Made by a program: the position numbers and the translations under genes. This document shows positions 16,668 through 24,154 of a stretch of DNA of 40,903 nucleotides, piece by piece. The stretch lies in the IMG/VR virus record IMGVR_UViG_3300013103_000022, positions 1-40,903 of that record. The stretch is one strand, 5' to 3'. Each line of letters starts with the position of its first letter. Position 1 is the stretch's first letter. The notes under the pieces are model-generated. The model did not search any database. It had not been told where the DNA came from and saw nothing but the letters and a program-made list of their open reading frames with translations. This DNA comes from a virus.

Positions 16668-17729
16668 ATGGAAAATGAAAAAGAATTATTAGCTAGTCAT
16701 AATAGAACTAGTTTTAACGTAAGATATTTATCAGATCAAATATCTAGAGATAAAGATGAGATAATAACTATTTTAGAGGACAGTATATTAAATGGTAGCA
16801 TCTCTTTAGAATCCTTAGATGGTGTTAAAAAAGGTATTTTTGAAAAATTAATTAAAAACATAGATAATAATACAAAAACTTTATTAACTAGCGCGGGTGA
16901 TTTAAAAGCTATTGTGAACAAACTTAAAAATTATAATTATAAGATAATAGAACAAGCTATTACAGATTTAAAATATAATAAAATAGTAATGATAGAAAAA
17001 GAAGAAGCTCAGGATACTAAAAAACTAAGAGAAGATCTAGGTATTTTCTTTTTAATGGGTGGGGACTTATCAAAGTCTACTAGTGGTCTATCTGAATTTC
17101 TTTTAACTCAAGTTAAGATGATTAGTGATGAGGGATTATATAGTAGTATAACTGAATTTATTAATAGTAATATTTTAAATCCTAGTAGTGGTAATATTCC
17201 TGATCACGATATTTCTTTAAAACATTTAGATTCTATTAAAGATCCAAAAATTAGAAAGTGGTTAAATAAAAATACTAAATTAGCAATAATGAATAAACAC
17301 ATTGGTAACGATGTAGTTATAATTAGTATTATAGAAGATGAAAATGGTGTTAACACTAGAAGAGATCTTTTTAAAGTTCCTAGTAAGTATAATTTTGATA
17401 GTAGAATAAAAATTCTTGATAAAAAAGAATTAATAAATCTTCTAGAAACTGGTATCGAAGTTGGCAAGTATGGTAAAAAGAATGAAACTGAAAGTAAAAA
17501 GTATTATAATGGATTAAAAGATCATTCGTTTATAGGTGACATAAGAAAACACTTTAGTGATAAAAGTAGTTCTTTAATAGATTTAAAAGATTTATTAATA
17601 AAAAATAGAAAATTTAATAAATTTCAAACGTGGGTAAATGAAGCCATTCTACATCATAACTCTGACTTCATTAGAACTCCTAGATTGATAATGGACTATG
17701 TAAAATGCTCTACAACTAAAAATGATTAA
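16668..17729 (+). CDS. Hypothetical protein, 353 aa
   Basis: Not recognised. It is a lysine/asparagine-rich, largely helical protein with an early charged coil (residues about 20-110, e.g. DKDEIITILEDSILNG) and a more globular middle (HIGNDVVIISIIEDENGV). No membrane segment or enzyme motif is evident. The frame also has an ATG at 16644, but ATG at 16668 is preferred because AAAAAGGA lies just before it while the earlier one lacks a ribosome site. It is divergent from recJ and followed by a decayed region without a clear terminator of its own until 17949. Confidence 0.7.
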   Translation: MENEKELLASHNRTSFNVRYLSDQISRDKDEIITILEDSILNGSISLESLDGVKKGIFEKLIKNIDNNTKTLLTSAGDLKAIVNKLKNYNYKIIEQAITDLKYNKIVMIEKEEAQDTKKLREDLGIFFLMGGDLSKSTSGLSEFLLTQVKMISDEGLYSSITEFINSNILNPSSGNIPDHDISLKHLDSIKDPKIRKWLNKNTKLAIMNKHIGNDVVIISIIEDENGVNTRRDLFKVPSKYNFDSRIKILDKKELINLLETGIEVGKYGKKNETESKKYYNGLKDHSFIGDIRKHFSDKSSSLIDLKDLLIKNRKFNKFQTWVNEAILHHNSDFIRTPRLIMDYVKCSTTKND

Positions 17730-17837
17730 ACAACGGTTCTATGAGTACAGATATTTTACATGATACTATTAGTTAGAAGATTTTTCATTATTAATAATCG
17801 AGTTATATCAACTTAGATTTAAAATATTAAATACAGT

Positions 17838-17949
17838 CATATTCCAATAAACAGGAACGAGACATAAGTTAAATGTAATAAGAAAGTATTTTACTAGAAC
17901 ATATAATATTAAAGAAGGTGAAATTGTAGAGTATGGTTTAGATAAGTAA
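17838..17949 (+). pseudogene. Probable 3' remnant of a decayed gene
   Basis: A frame with an early stop reads VIFQ, stop, TGTRHKLNVIRKYF and then TYNIKEGEIVEYGLDK before TAA at 17947-17949, where a strong hairpin begins. The protein-like tail placed directly before a terminator, with no start codon or ribosome site, suggests the end of a lost gene. The family is unknown. The rest of the 17730-18067 gap shows no gene apart from this, the hairpin and the promoter at 18002. Confidence 0.4.
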
Positions 17950-17978
17950 TTTACAGTAACTTTAAAGTTACTGTAAAT
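17949..17978 (+). terminator. Perfect palindromic hairpin
   Basis: Stem half ATTTACAGTAACTTT, fully self-complementary over 30 bases, followed by ATTTATTAAT. It lies right after the stop of the remnant frame. Confidence 0.65.
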
Positions 17979-18001
17979 ATTTATTAATCTCACCATGAAT
18001 G

Positions 18002-18042
18002 CATGCATATATTATCACAGAGTAGAAGAGATGGTCTACCAA
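18002..18042 (+). promoter_or_regulatory. Promoter-like motif (family copy, variant downstream part)
   Basis: TGCATATATTATCACAGAG then TAGAAGAGATGGTCTACC. It shares its downstream AGAAGAGATGGTCTAC with 18654 instead of the TAGATAGTC form. The first sigma-4-like gene starts at 18068. Confidence 0.6.
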
Positions 18043-18067
18043 TTATATAATGCCATAGGAGGTAAAG

Positions 18068-18550
18068 ATGTATAAAGCTAAAAGTATAGAAGATATGAAA
18101 CTGGGATTTGAAAAAATCATTAATGAGTTAAATAGATTAGAAAAGTCTTACTCTTTAGACTTAACAGATCTAAGGAGTAAGACAGAATTGACCATCAGAC
18201 GCTTAAACGCGACTGAAGCAGTCATGATAGAGAGTGGAATTCATTACGATGGGGGTTGTAGTCTAGCGCATATAAGTAAAATACTGGGTATTTCCTCCAG
18301 AGAACGCGTGAGACAAATAGAATCTAAAGCTATAAAAGAGTTAAAGACTCCAAAAAACTCCATAAAACTGAAAAAATATTTATATAACAACAATTCAGTT
18401 GCCACTAACTACTGTGATATTAATGATTTTGAGATAGAGTTGTACGATGACTCTACCTCAAGATGTGAGCTTGAATCACTGTTATATGTAAATGTAATGG
18501 GAGGGTCACCGTATGATGCGGTGAAGCATGGAAGGATTAAAAAATGTTAA
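18068..18550 (+). CDS. Sigma-70 region-4-like HTH protein A1, 160 aa
   Basis: Residues about 66-93 (LAHISKILGISSRERVRQIE then SKAIKELK) match sigma-70 region 4.2, the part that contacts the -35 element and the RNA polymerase beta flap. Regions 2 and 3 are absent, so it is not a complete sigma factor. The N-terminus is a charged helical coil and the C-terminus (ELYDDSTSRCELE, LYVNVMGGSPYDAVKHGRI) is shared almost unchanged with the 18721 gene, 170 bases downstream. The ribosome site is AGGAGGT. It could be a transcription co-regulator for host or phage polymerase. Anti-sigma-like competition is an alternative. Confidence 0.8.
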   Translation: MYKAKSIEDMKLGFEKIINELNRLEKSYSLDLTDLRSKTELTIRRLNATEAVMIESGIHYDGGCSLAHISKILGISSRERVRQIESKAIKELKTPKNSIKLKKYLYNNNSVATNYCDINDFEIELYDDSTSRCELESLLYVNVMGGSPYDAVKHGRIKKC

Positions 18551-18611
18551 ACTAAAAATAAGTAGGAAACTAAGAAACTACTTTAAAGGTGATAAAGGGT
18601 ATACTAGTTAA
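18549..18611 (+). pseudogene. Remnant of a type-C sigma-4-like gene tail
   Basis: Directly after the A1 stop, the frame KLKISRKLRNYFKGDKGYTS and a stop repeats the end of the 111-aa protein (19559-19894) codon for codon, but without its beginning. It shows that an A-B-C operon was duplicated and that the first copy lost B and most of C. Confidence 0.85.
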
Positions 18612-18638
18612 TTCTAGTATGCCTGGTATTTTTTTTTT
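18600..18638 (+). terminator. Hairpin with T-tract
   Basis: TATACTAG / CTAGTATG-type stem with a 6-base loop, then GCCTGGTA and about eleven T. It is a classical intrinsic terminator after the A1 unit. Confidence 0.75.
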
Positions 18639-18653
18639 AATCTTACCATTAGT

Positions 18654-18692
18654 ATATACCTATATAATTACAGTGTAGAAGAGATGGTCTAC
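18654..18692 (+). promoter_or_regulatory. Promoter-like motif (family copy)
   Basis: TATACCTATATAATTACAG followed by TGTAGAAGAGATGGTCTAC, about 30 bases upstream of the A2 gene's start. Same family as 19936, with the variant AGAAGAGATGGTC tail. Confidence 0.6.
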
Positions 18693-18720
18693 TAATGATG
18701 TAATACTGTAGGAGGTAAAG

Positions 18721-19203
18721 ATGTATAGAGTTATGAGCGTGGAAGATATGAGACTGGGATTTGAAAAAATTCTAGTTGAGTTAGACAGACTAGAGGAATC
18801 TTACTCCTTAGATTTAGCAGATCTAAAGAGTAAGACAGAATTGACCGTTCAGCGTTTAAACACGACTGAAACAGCCATGGTAGAGGAAGGAACCTGTAAT
18901 GATACAGGGTTCAACTTGTCCTACGTGGGTAAACTTTTGGGCGGAGCATCCAGGGAGAGAATTCGACAGATAGAGGCTTCTGCCATTAAGAAGTTACGGA
19001 ATCCGATGACAAGACTGGTCTTAAGAAAATACTGGAAGGTTGACGACCTCCCGGTCATTAACTATTTTGACGACAGTCAAATTGAAATAGAGTTGTACGA
19101 TGACTCTATTTCAAGATGTGAGCTTGAACCACTCCTATATGTAAATGTAATGGGTGGTTCCCCGTACGATGCTGTGAAGCATGGAAGGATTGAAAGATGG
19201 TAA
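18721..19203 (+). CDS. Sigma-70 region-4-like HTH protein A2, 160 aa
   Basis: Paralogue of A1 with the same length and layout. An N-terminal coil precedes the HTH at about 66-93 (LSYVGKLLGGASRERIRQIE), and the C-terminal module ELYDDSISRCELEPLLYVN is followed by GGSPYDAVKHGRIERW. The HTH carries GGAS in place of GISS, so the turn may differ. The last codons overlap the start of the next gene by 7 bases (GAAAGATGGTAAG), so A2 and B are translationally coupled. The gene is first in the intact A-B-C operon. Several strong inverted repeats lie in the coding sequence (for example 18799-18835). Confidence 0.8.
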   Translation: MYRVMSVEDMRLGFEKILVELDRLEESYSLDLADLKSKTELTVQRLNTTETAMVEEGTCNDTGFNLSYVGKLLGGASRERIRQIEASAIKKLRNPMTRLVLRKYWKVDDLPVINYFDDSQIEIELYDDSISRCELEPLLYVNVMGGSPYDAVKHGRIERW

Positions 19204-19559
19204 GTAAAATAGTAAATAAAGAAGAGTTAGATGGACTTCTTTTAGATTTAAAGAATACTAGAACGAGTATTCTTTTGTTAAAAAAGAAGAAGGGGTTAAA
19301 CCTCGAGGAGAAGGAAGAATTACAGAACTTCCTACTACGTATTAACGGTGATATTCAAATCGTCGTTAATAAAAAAATCCCGGAGGGAGACGGGAATAAA
19401 AGTCAAACTCTTGAATCGATAGGGGACATTCTCGGAGTATCTAGGGAGAGAGTTCGACAGATAGAGGCTACAGGACTAAAAAAACTTTTAACTCCTAAAA
19501 CAGGGAGAGCTTTGAGACCATACCTTGGTATGAACATGTTCAACAGGGGTGGTCAGTAA
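19197..19559 (+). CDS. Sigma-70 region-4-like HTH protein B, 120 aa
   Basis: A lysine-rich coil (SILLLKKKKGLNLEEKEELQ) is followed at residues 71-97 by the closest region-4.2 match of the group, TLESIGDILGVSRERVRQIE, then ATGLKKLLTP. It is too short to be a full sigma factor. It overlaps A2 at its start by 7 bases and C at its end (TAATG, 1 base). It probably acts at promoters by binding RNA polymerase or -35-like DNA. Perfect stems such as AAGAATACT/AGTATTCTT (19251-19274) lie in the coding region. Confidence 0.8.
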   Translation: MVSKIVNKEELDGLLLDLKNTRTSILLLKKKKGLNLEEKEELQNFLLRINGDIQIVVNKKIPEGDGNKSQTLESIGDILGVSRERVRQIEATGLKKLLTPKTGRALRPYLGMNMFNRGGQ

Positions 19560-19894
19560 TGAAAAGAAAACTAACCCTATTTGAATTGAAAGACGAGTTG
19601 TCTCTCACCATAAAGCAAATAAAAGATTTGCTAAACAAGTGTATGTTAGATACTTGTTTTATCGAGGAATTAAAGATTATTGAAAATAATTCTACTCGCG
19701 ACTTACGTGTAGTAGAGAATGAAATTTACAATATAAACACTAATGAGAAAACAATGGTTACTAAAAAAATAGCCGATAAACTCGGTATTAGTAAAGAAAA
19801 AGTTTTGACACTAGAAGGAAGTGCTACCCGTAAACTAAAAATAAGTAGGAAACTAAGAAACTACTTTAAAGGTGATAAAGGGTATACTAGTTAA
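19559..19894 (+). CDS. Degenerate region-4-like HTH protein C, 111 aa
   Basis: This is the third gene of the coupled operon, starting in the TAATG overlap with B. It has the same general layout as B (coil, then HTH near residues 69-93), but the recognition helix reads ISKEKVLTLEGSATRKLK instead of SRERVRQIE. It is therefore likely altered in DNA or polymerase contact. Its final codons are repeated at 18549-18611 as a remnant. It ends at the hairpin at 19883. It may be a partner that dimerises with A or B; this is inferred from coupling alone. Confidence 0.75.
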   Translation: MKRKLTLFELKDELSLTIKQIKDLLNKCMLDTCFIEELKIIENNSTRDLRVVENEIYNINTNEKTMVTKKIADKLGISKEKVLTLEGSATRKLKISRKLRNYFKGDKGYTS

Positions 19895-19960
19895 TTCTAG
19901 TATGCCTGGTGGTTTTTTTTTAATCTTACCATTAGCATATACCTATATAATTACAGTGTA
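19832..19960 (+). repeat. Direct repeat, copy 2 (about 129 bp)
   Basis: Second copy of the 18549-18677 segment: the end of gene C, the hairpin, the T-tract and the promoter up to CAGTGTA. Confidence 0.85.
19883..19922 (+). terminator. Hairpin with T-tract
   Basis: TATACTAG / CTAGTAT stem, then GCCTGGTGG and a run of nine T. It ends the A2-B-C operon. Confidence 0.75.
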
Positions 19961-19972
19961 TATAGATAGTTA
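19936..19972 (+). promoter_or_regulatory. Promoter-like motif (family copy)
   Basis: CATATACCTATATAATTACAG then TGTATATAGATAGT. The upstream half equals 18654 and the downstream half equals the TAGATAGT type. The gene at 20008 follows. Confidence 0.65.
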
Positions 19973-20007
19973 TATATTCATACATATAAATACTTAGGAG
20001 GTATAAT

Positions 20008-20292
20008 ATGATATACGTTATAGATTTTACTGGTGGAAAACATACTACCAATCAACAAGTGGCTAACTTGTTGAAAAACGAGTCCACTTATCAACCCATT
20101 GAAATAGATGGTGAAATGGGCTTCGTGGACGAATTAAATTTCACTGAACTTCTAAAGAAGGTAAGTGATAGCGAAGATGATGAACTAGTCATCTTCGTAG
20201 AAAGCGTTGATGGCCCTAGTTTTAATAGAAGCACGTTTGAGTGGATTAAAAACTCACTAAGCGTAAAATGCTTCGTAGCTAATAACATTTGA
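20008..20292 (+). CDS. Hypothetical protein, 94 aa
   Basis: Not recognised. It is a small acidic protein (VSDSEDDELVIFVESVDG) with alternating beta/alpha character. A strong ribosome site AGGAGGT precedes the ATG. The coding sequence is packed with perfect inverted repeats, such as CAACAAGT/ACTTGTTG (20053-20073) and CGAAGATGA/TCATCTTCG (20172-20197). It is followed by two hairpins in a row. The family promoter and size suggest an early gene. The acidity could hint at DNA mimicry or binding of a basic partner, but this is speculation. Confidence 0.75.
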   Translation: MIYVIDFTGGKHTTNQQVANLLKNESTYQPIEIDGEMGFVDELNFTELLKKVSDSEDDELVIFVESVDGPSFNRSTFEWIKNSLSVKCFVANNI

Positions 20293-20309
20293 GGAGATGT
20301 TATTAGCTA
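20276..20309 (+). terminator. 13-bp hairpin over the stop codon
   Basis: TAGCTAATAACAT / ATGTTATTAGCTA perfect stem with the TGA stop of the 94-aa gene in the loop. No T-tract follows directly, so it may be a 3'-end stabiliser instead of a terminator. Confidence 0.6.
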
Positions 20310-20315
20310 ACAATT

Positions 20316-20344
20316 ACATACAGTAGTCATAGACTACTGTATGT
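20316..20344. terminator. Bidirectional hairpin, CAGTAGTC family
   Basis: ACATACAGTAGTC / GACTACTGTATGT perfect 13-bp stem with a 3-base loop, followed by GTTTTATTTT on the plus side. It lies between the 20008 gene and the convergent nrdB. Confidence 0.75.
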
Positions 20345-20433
20345 GTTTTATTTTAACGACTTCTATTGTTCATAATTATTTACCTATGTAAATAATAATA
20401 AATATCATAGATTACACTAACATTACTCTAGAA

Positions 20434-21468
20434 TCAAAAATCTACAATCAACGTTCCTTTGGAATAATCCACCACATTCGTTTCAAAAAAAGCTGACCTT
20501 GTTTCTAATTCACCTCCACGTAATCTTGACTTTAAAAGTTTACCTAGTGGATTATTTTTTTCTTCTTTATACATCTTAGGAAAACCTAAATTATTACATA
20601 CGGAATTCGCTTGAGATTCTATATATACTTTAATAGCATTATCAGAAAATCCTAGTACACCCTTAGTAGCATACTTAGTCCATCTAATTTCAGCATCAGT
20701 CATTACCTTAATTAATTCAGTTCCCTTGTACACTACATCTATTGGTATAATTCCATTAAACTCTTCGTGAACTGTTGTTCTAAAAATGTTTTTAAATAAA
20801 GGAACATGGCTGAGAGTCTCATCTTTTGCTATCTCAGCTATCATGGCACCAGTACCAGACATCTTATCATCTATTGAATACATGGCTACAAATCCACCTG
20901 GGAATACTAATTCTTCAAGAATTTGATTAGCTAAAAATATCATTAACATATCTTCTTTACTAGGATCATTTCCTGTATATAAACTCTCATACATATTTTC
21001 AACTTTAGAATTCTTAAGTGTTAACTCATCATCATACTCATGCATTCTATATATTCTATCAGTATCCTTAGCAATATCTTCAGCCATTACGGCGTATGAG
21101 TCGCTGTGATTCGCTTCTTCCATCGCCTGTACCGCTAAACAAGCATTTACAATTGGTGATGTAATGTAACTATTAACTCTATCCATTAGTTGATTAGTTT
21201 GAATACTATCATTAGCAATTAACTGGGCTAATACTAAATCATACATTCTTTTTTCATCTTCAGTAAGATTTAGATAATTACTAACATCATTAATAATACT
21301 AACTTGAGCCGGGAACCATGTCCTAGCTTTCATGTTATCATAAATAGTCTTAGCCCACTTATGATTAGTTTGATTAAAGTTCATAATACCATTAGGATTA
21401 CCTCCAATAATTCTAGCTTCATCAAACGCTTCTCTACTCTCATGATTAAAAATCTTTTTTACTTCCAT
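20434..21468 (-). CDS. nrdB: Class I ribonucleotide reductase, beta (radical) subunit, 344 aa
   Basis: This subunit generates the radical used by NrdA to make deoxynucleotides. Visible R2 features are RTWFPAQVSI near the start, LIANDSIQ (first metal aspartate), MEEANHSDSYAVM (ExxH iron ligands plus the radical tyrosine), QILEELVFPGGF (glutamate ligand) and KDETLSHVPLF. The last motif should be ExxH, but one extra residue makes it ExxxH. The C-terminal tail VDYSKGTLIVDF suits docking to NrdA. It starts 13 bases after the nrdA stop with AAAGGAG, forming a two-gene operon. The length is normal for R2. Confidence 0.9.
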   Translation of the reverse strand: MEVKKIFNHESREAFDEARIIGGNPNGIMNFNQTNHKWAKTIYDNMKARTWFPAQVSIINDVSNYLNLTEDEKRMYDLVLAQLIANDSIQTNQLMDRVNSYITSPIVNACLAVQAMEEANHSDSYAVMAEDIAKDTDRIYRMHEYDDELTLKNSKVENMYESLYTGNDPSKEDMLMIFLANQILEELVFPGGFVAMYSIDDKMSGTGAMIAEIAKDETLSHVPLFKNIFRTTVHEEFNGIIPIDVVYKGTELIKVMTDAEIRWTKYATKGVLGFSDNAIKVYIESQANSVCNNLGFPKMYKEEKNNPLGKLLKSRLRGGELETRSAFFETNVVDYSKGTLIVDF

Positions 21469-21481
21469 TTAAACTTCTCCT

Positions 21482-22714
21482 TTAATTATTACATCCAAAA
21501 CACGCTATCTCATCATCTTTAGCAATGTTAGTCTTAGGCGGTTTTGATCTTAAGTAGTATAGTGAACATAAACCTTTCTTCCAGGCGTATAAAATAACTG
21601 ACTTTATCTTACTGGCTTTTAAACCAACTGGATCTAAATAAATATTTTGACTAATAGTCATATCTAAATGTTTTTGTTTTACAGCAGTGGCATCTAGTTG
21701 TTTATAAATGTCTACCTCATATGGATTTTTATAAAATTGATAATTTTCTACATTTAAATTAGGAGCAGTCATTTTAAAAACTCCTAACATATTATCTTCC
21801 ATCCATATCCTATTATAAACCAGTTCATGTGAATTAGTAGTTCCAGCAAAAATACCTGATGTACTATTTGGAGCTACGCATAATCTATATGCATTTCTAG
21901 TACCTTCTATAATGCAACTACCTTTTTCATTAGCTAGATCTTTTGAAGCTTCAATTGATTCTTCATTTACTATTCTATAGATGTTATCTATTAACTCTAA
22001 GTGTTCATCACTACCATAATGTATTTTCATATTAGCTAACATCTCTGCTTCACCCAACATTCCAATTCCTATAGCCCTACGATCCTCTTGAGTCCTCTTA
22101 GATTTCTCACTGGGATAATTAGTTAAGTCAATAGTATTATCTAGCATACGAGTTCCTAGGCGAACCACTCTTCTAATATCTTTTTCAGTATTTACTCTAG
22201 CTAAATTCACTGAACCTAGGTTACATACTGCCGTATGTTCATCATCAGTAGGTTGAGCCATTTCTTGACATAAGTTCAAAGATCTAATTATCCCCAATTC
22301 TTTATGAGGGTTATTACGGTTAGTAGTATCTTTAAACATCCAGAATGGACCACCTTCATTATTATAAGAAATAACCAAAGCTCTCATTAGATCATTAGCT
22401 TTAATTACTACCGTGTTAGGATTAAAGTTTTCTGGATTATTTCTAAACTCTTCTTCTAATCTCTCATATTCTACTTCAAATTCTTTACCATATACTTCTG
22501 TTAATAATCTAGCATCATATGGATCAAATAATGTCCACGTTGCATCAGTTTCTACTCTACTCATAAATAAATCACTAGCACTAACTGCTAAAAATAAATC
22601 TTGAGCTCTTTTTCTCTCTTCACCATTCTTCTTCTTTAAATCTATAAAGTCAAATACATCAATATCCCATGTCTCTATAAATACTGCAAAAGCACCTGGT
22701 CGTGTCGTTTCATT
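21482..22714 (-). CDS. nrdA: Class I ribonucleotide reductase, alpha subunit, exon 2
   Basis: This is the C-terminal 410 residues of the catalytic subunit. The exon begins NETTRPGAFAVF, restoring the QKGN..RPGAFA motif with exon 1. In spliced numbering, the active-site triad NLCQE is N440, C442 and E444, and TAVCNLGS supplies the second redox cysteine C457. LYAWKKGLCSLYYLR carries the two radical-transfer tyrosines. The tail ACFGCNN gives the C-terminal CxxC pair that is reduced by thioredoxin or glutaredoxin. All key residues are present. The spliced protein is 703 aa. Confidence 0.92.
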   Translation of the reverse strand, partial: NETTRPGAFAVFIETWDIDVFDFIDLKKKNGEERKRAQDLFLAVSASDLFMSRVETDATWTLFDPYDARLLTEVYGKEFEVEYERLEEEFRNNPENFNPNTVVIKANDLMRALVISYNNEGGPFWMFKDTTNRNNPHKELGIIRSLNLCQEMAQPTDDEHTAVCNLGSVNLARVNTEKDIRRVVRLGTRMLDNTIDLTNYPSEKSKRTQEDRRAIGIGMLGEAEMLANMKIHYGSDEHLELIDNIYRIVNEESIEASKDLANEKGSCIIEGTRNAYRLCVAPNSTSGIFAGTTNSHELVYNRIWMEDNMLGVFKMTAPNLNVENYQFYKNPYEVDIYKQLDATAVKQKHLDMTISQNIYLDPVGLKASKIKSVILYAWKKGLCSLYYLRSKPPKTNIAKDDEIACFGCNN

Positions 22715-23104
22715 CCATGTTAAGCGTTGAGGTTATCTCTCTTTAACATGCGATTGGTTTATTTATAACATCTCAGGTATGATGTAACCAATCAGCTGCA
22801 TATCTCTATACAGACTAGACTATATCTTCATCCTTAACTTAATAGTAGGATGTTCTCTATTTCGATTTAAGGGAATACACCCACTCACTTGAGCCCTACT
22901 CTCCACGTGGAGATAGTCGTTGAACGTTCTACATATGAAATATTCACTTAGTAGCTTCGCTGCTGATTTTCTCTATTCATACTTTTTCAAACTATCATAT
23001 ATTCATTTCTGATATATTGTAGTAGTATAACTTAACAAGACGTTCCAGCAATTAAAAGAATATTACCTCATATATTACTACATGAGCAGGCTTATATTTT
23101 ATTA
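22715..23104 (-). ncRNA. Group I intron in nrdA (390 nt, no ORF)
   Basis: This is the smallest complete intron of the set. Minus-strand landmarks are AATTGCTGGAACG (P4, differing from the GCGGG of the others), ATCAGCAGCGAAG (compensating change: GCTG pairs CAGC), GTTCAACGACTATC (P7 5'), AGGGCTCAAGTGAGTGGGT and GATATAGTCT (P7 3'). The exon before it ends GGT, a TAA is the first intron codon, and the intron ends in G before AATGAA. The 3' ATTGGTTA...TAAACCAAT stem matches the recJ intron. Confidence 0.9.
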
Positions 23105-23983
23105 ACCTTTTTGATCAACTCCAACACTTATAGAATTAAATATTTTTAAAAATGGTATTTTACCACCAGCTGCGTTAATTCTCTCACCTATTTTACTACC
23201 TAACGATCTAACTCTAGACCAATCTATTCCCCAACCACTACCTAAACTACTACCCTTAGCAACTTCTTTAGCTGTATCAAAAATACCATTTATAGAATCA
23301 GATGTCGTAGCCACTAAACATGATATGGTAGACCCGTCTTTCAATCTACCATTACTATTAATAGGTGTGGCATTAATAAATTCTAAATCACATTCTACTT
23401 TATAGAACTTCTTAGCCCAGTGAACTTTATCAACCTCATTTTGAGCCAAGTACATAGCAACAGCCATATGTAAATGTTGTGGTAATTCTGAAACATTACC
23501 ATCGTTAACAATTGCATAGCGTTCTCTATATGTTACAAATCCAAGATAGTCAAATAGTAAATCTTTCTTAGAATCAATTATTGAATTAAGTTCATTAATT
23601 TCTGCATCAGTATATTTTAAATGGAAATCACTTAACACATTTAAATTAAAATTGATATAATCTTTTAATGTAACCTTATCATAAACATCTCCATTACCCA
23701 CTTTACCATACAATCTCTTGATGTCGTGATAGATATCATAGAGTGATAGTCTAGCAGCCACGAACGTCCATTTAGGAGCATCTACATCTATCTTATTTAA
23801 AGCAGTTATTATTAAAGATTTTTGTATATCGGTAGACTTAATACCATCTGTAAATAATATTTTCATATCTACTTCTAATTCTTCATAAGATAAATCTAAT
23901 CCTTCAACAGATGGTTTTGTTTGTTTTCTAACATTCTCAAATCTAAGCTTCTCTAATGTACCGTTTCTTTTTAAAACTCTCAT
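23105..23983 (-). CDS. nrdA: Class I ribonucleotide reductase, alpha subunit, exon 1
   Basis: These are the N-terminal 293 residues. Residues 1-60 look like an ATP-cone regulatory domain (RVLKRNGTLEKLRFENVRKQ), implying allosteric control by ATP/dATP. DGSTISCLVATT carries the first redox cysteine (C222). GSSLGSGWGIDWSRVRS is a typical substrate-site loop. The exon ends SVGVDQKG, and the intron enters directly after this glycine. The start ATG has AAAAGGTT upstream. The pairing with nrdB downstream shows an aerobic class I enzyme that supplies dNTPs for a large phage genome. Confidence 0.92.
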
Positions 23984-24091
23984 TATTTTTAACCTTTTTA
24001 TTTTCTATTTTGTCAAATAAAACTCACTTTATAATTATAATATAATATTACTGTTTAGTAATAAATATTTTTATTTAAGTCTAAATCACAA

Positions 24092-24122
24092 CATACTTAT
24101 ATCATTACGTTGAGTACATTGT
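24092..24122 (+). promoter_or_regulatory. Promoter-like motif (diverged family copy)
   Basis: CATACTTATATCATTACGTT then GAGTACATTG, resembling the family motif (TACMTATATCATTAYAGGGTA), 35-60 bases upstream of the ankyrin-like gene and phuZ. Confidence 0.45.
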
Positions 24123-24154
24123 ACAAGTACTTAAAAAAAATAAAAGGATCGTAC

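Larger units (their letters stand above)
18549..18677 (+). repeat. Direct repeat, copy 1 (about 129 bp)
   Basis: Nearly identical to 19832-19960. It covers the end of a type-C gene, the ATACTAG/CTAGTAT hairpin, the T-tract and the following promoter motif up to CAGTGTA. Differences are few (for example GGTATT versus GGTGGT after the hairpin), indicating a recent duplication or gene conversion. Confidence 0.85.

Noticed and set aside
18068-19894. A complete phage sigma factor
   Set aside because: Only the region-4-like helix-turn-helix is present; no region 2 or 3 sequence occurs in any of the four proteins.
22715-23104. A tRNA or riboswitch in the structured nrdA gap
   Set aside because: The structure is explained by the group I intron core; no cloverleaf or known riboswitch core is visible.
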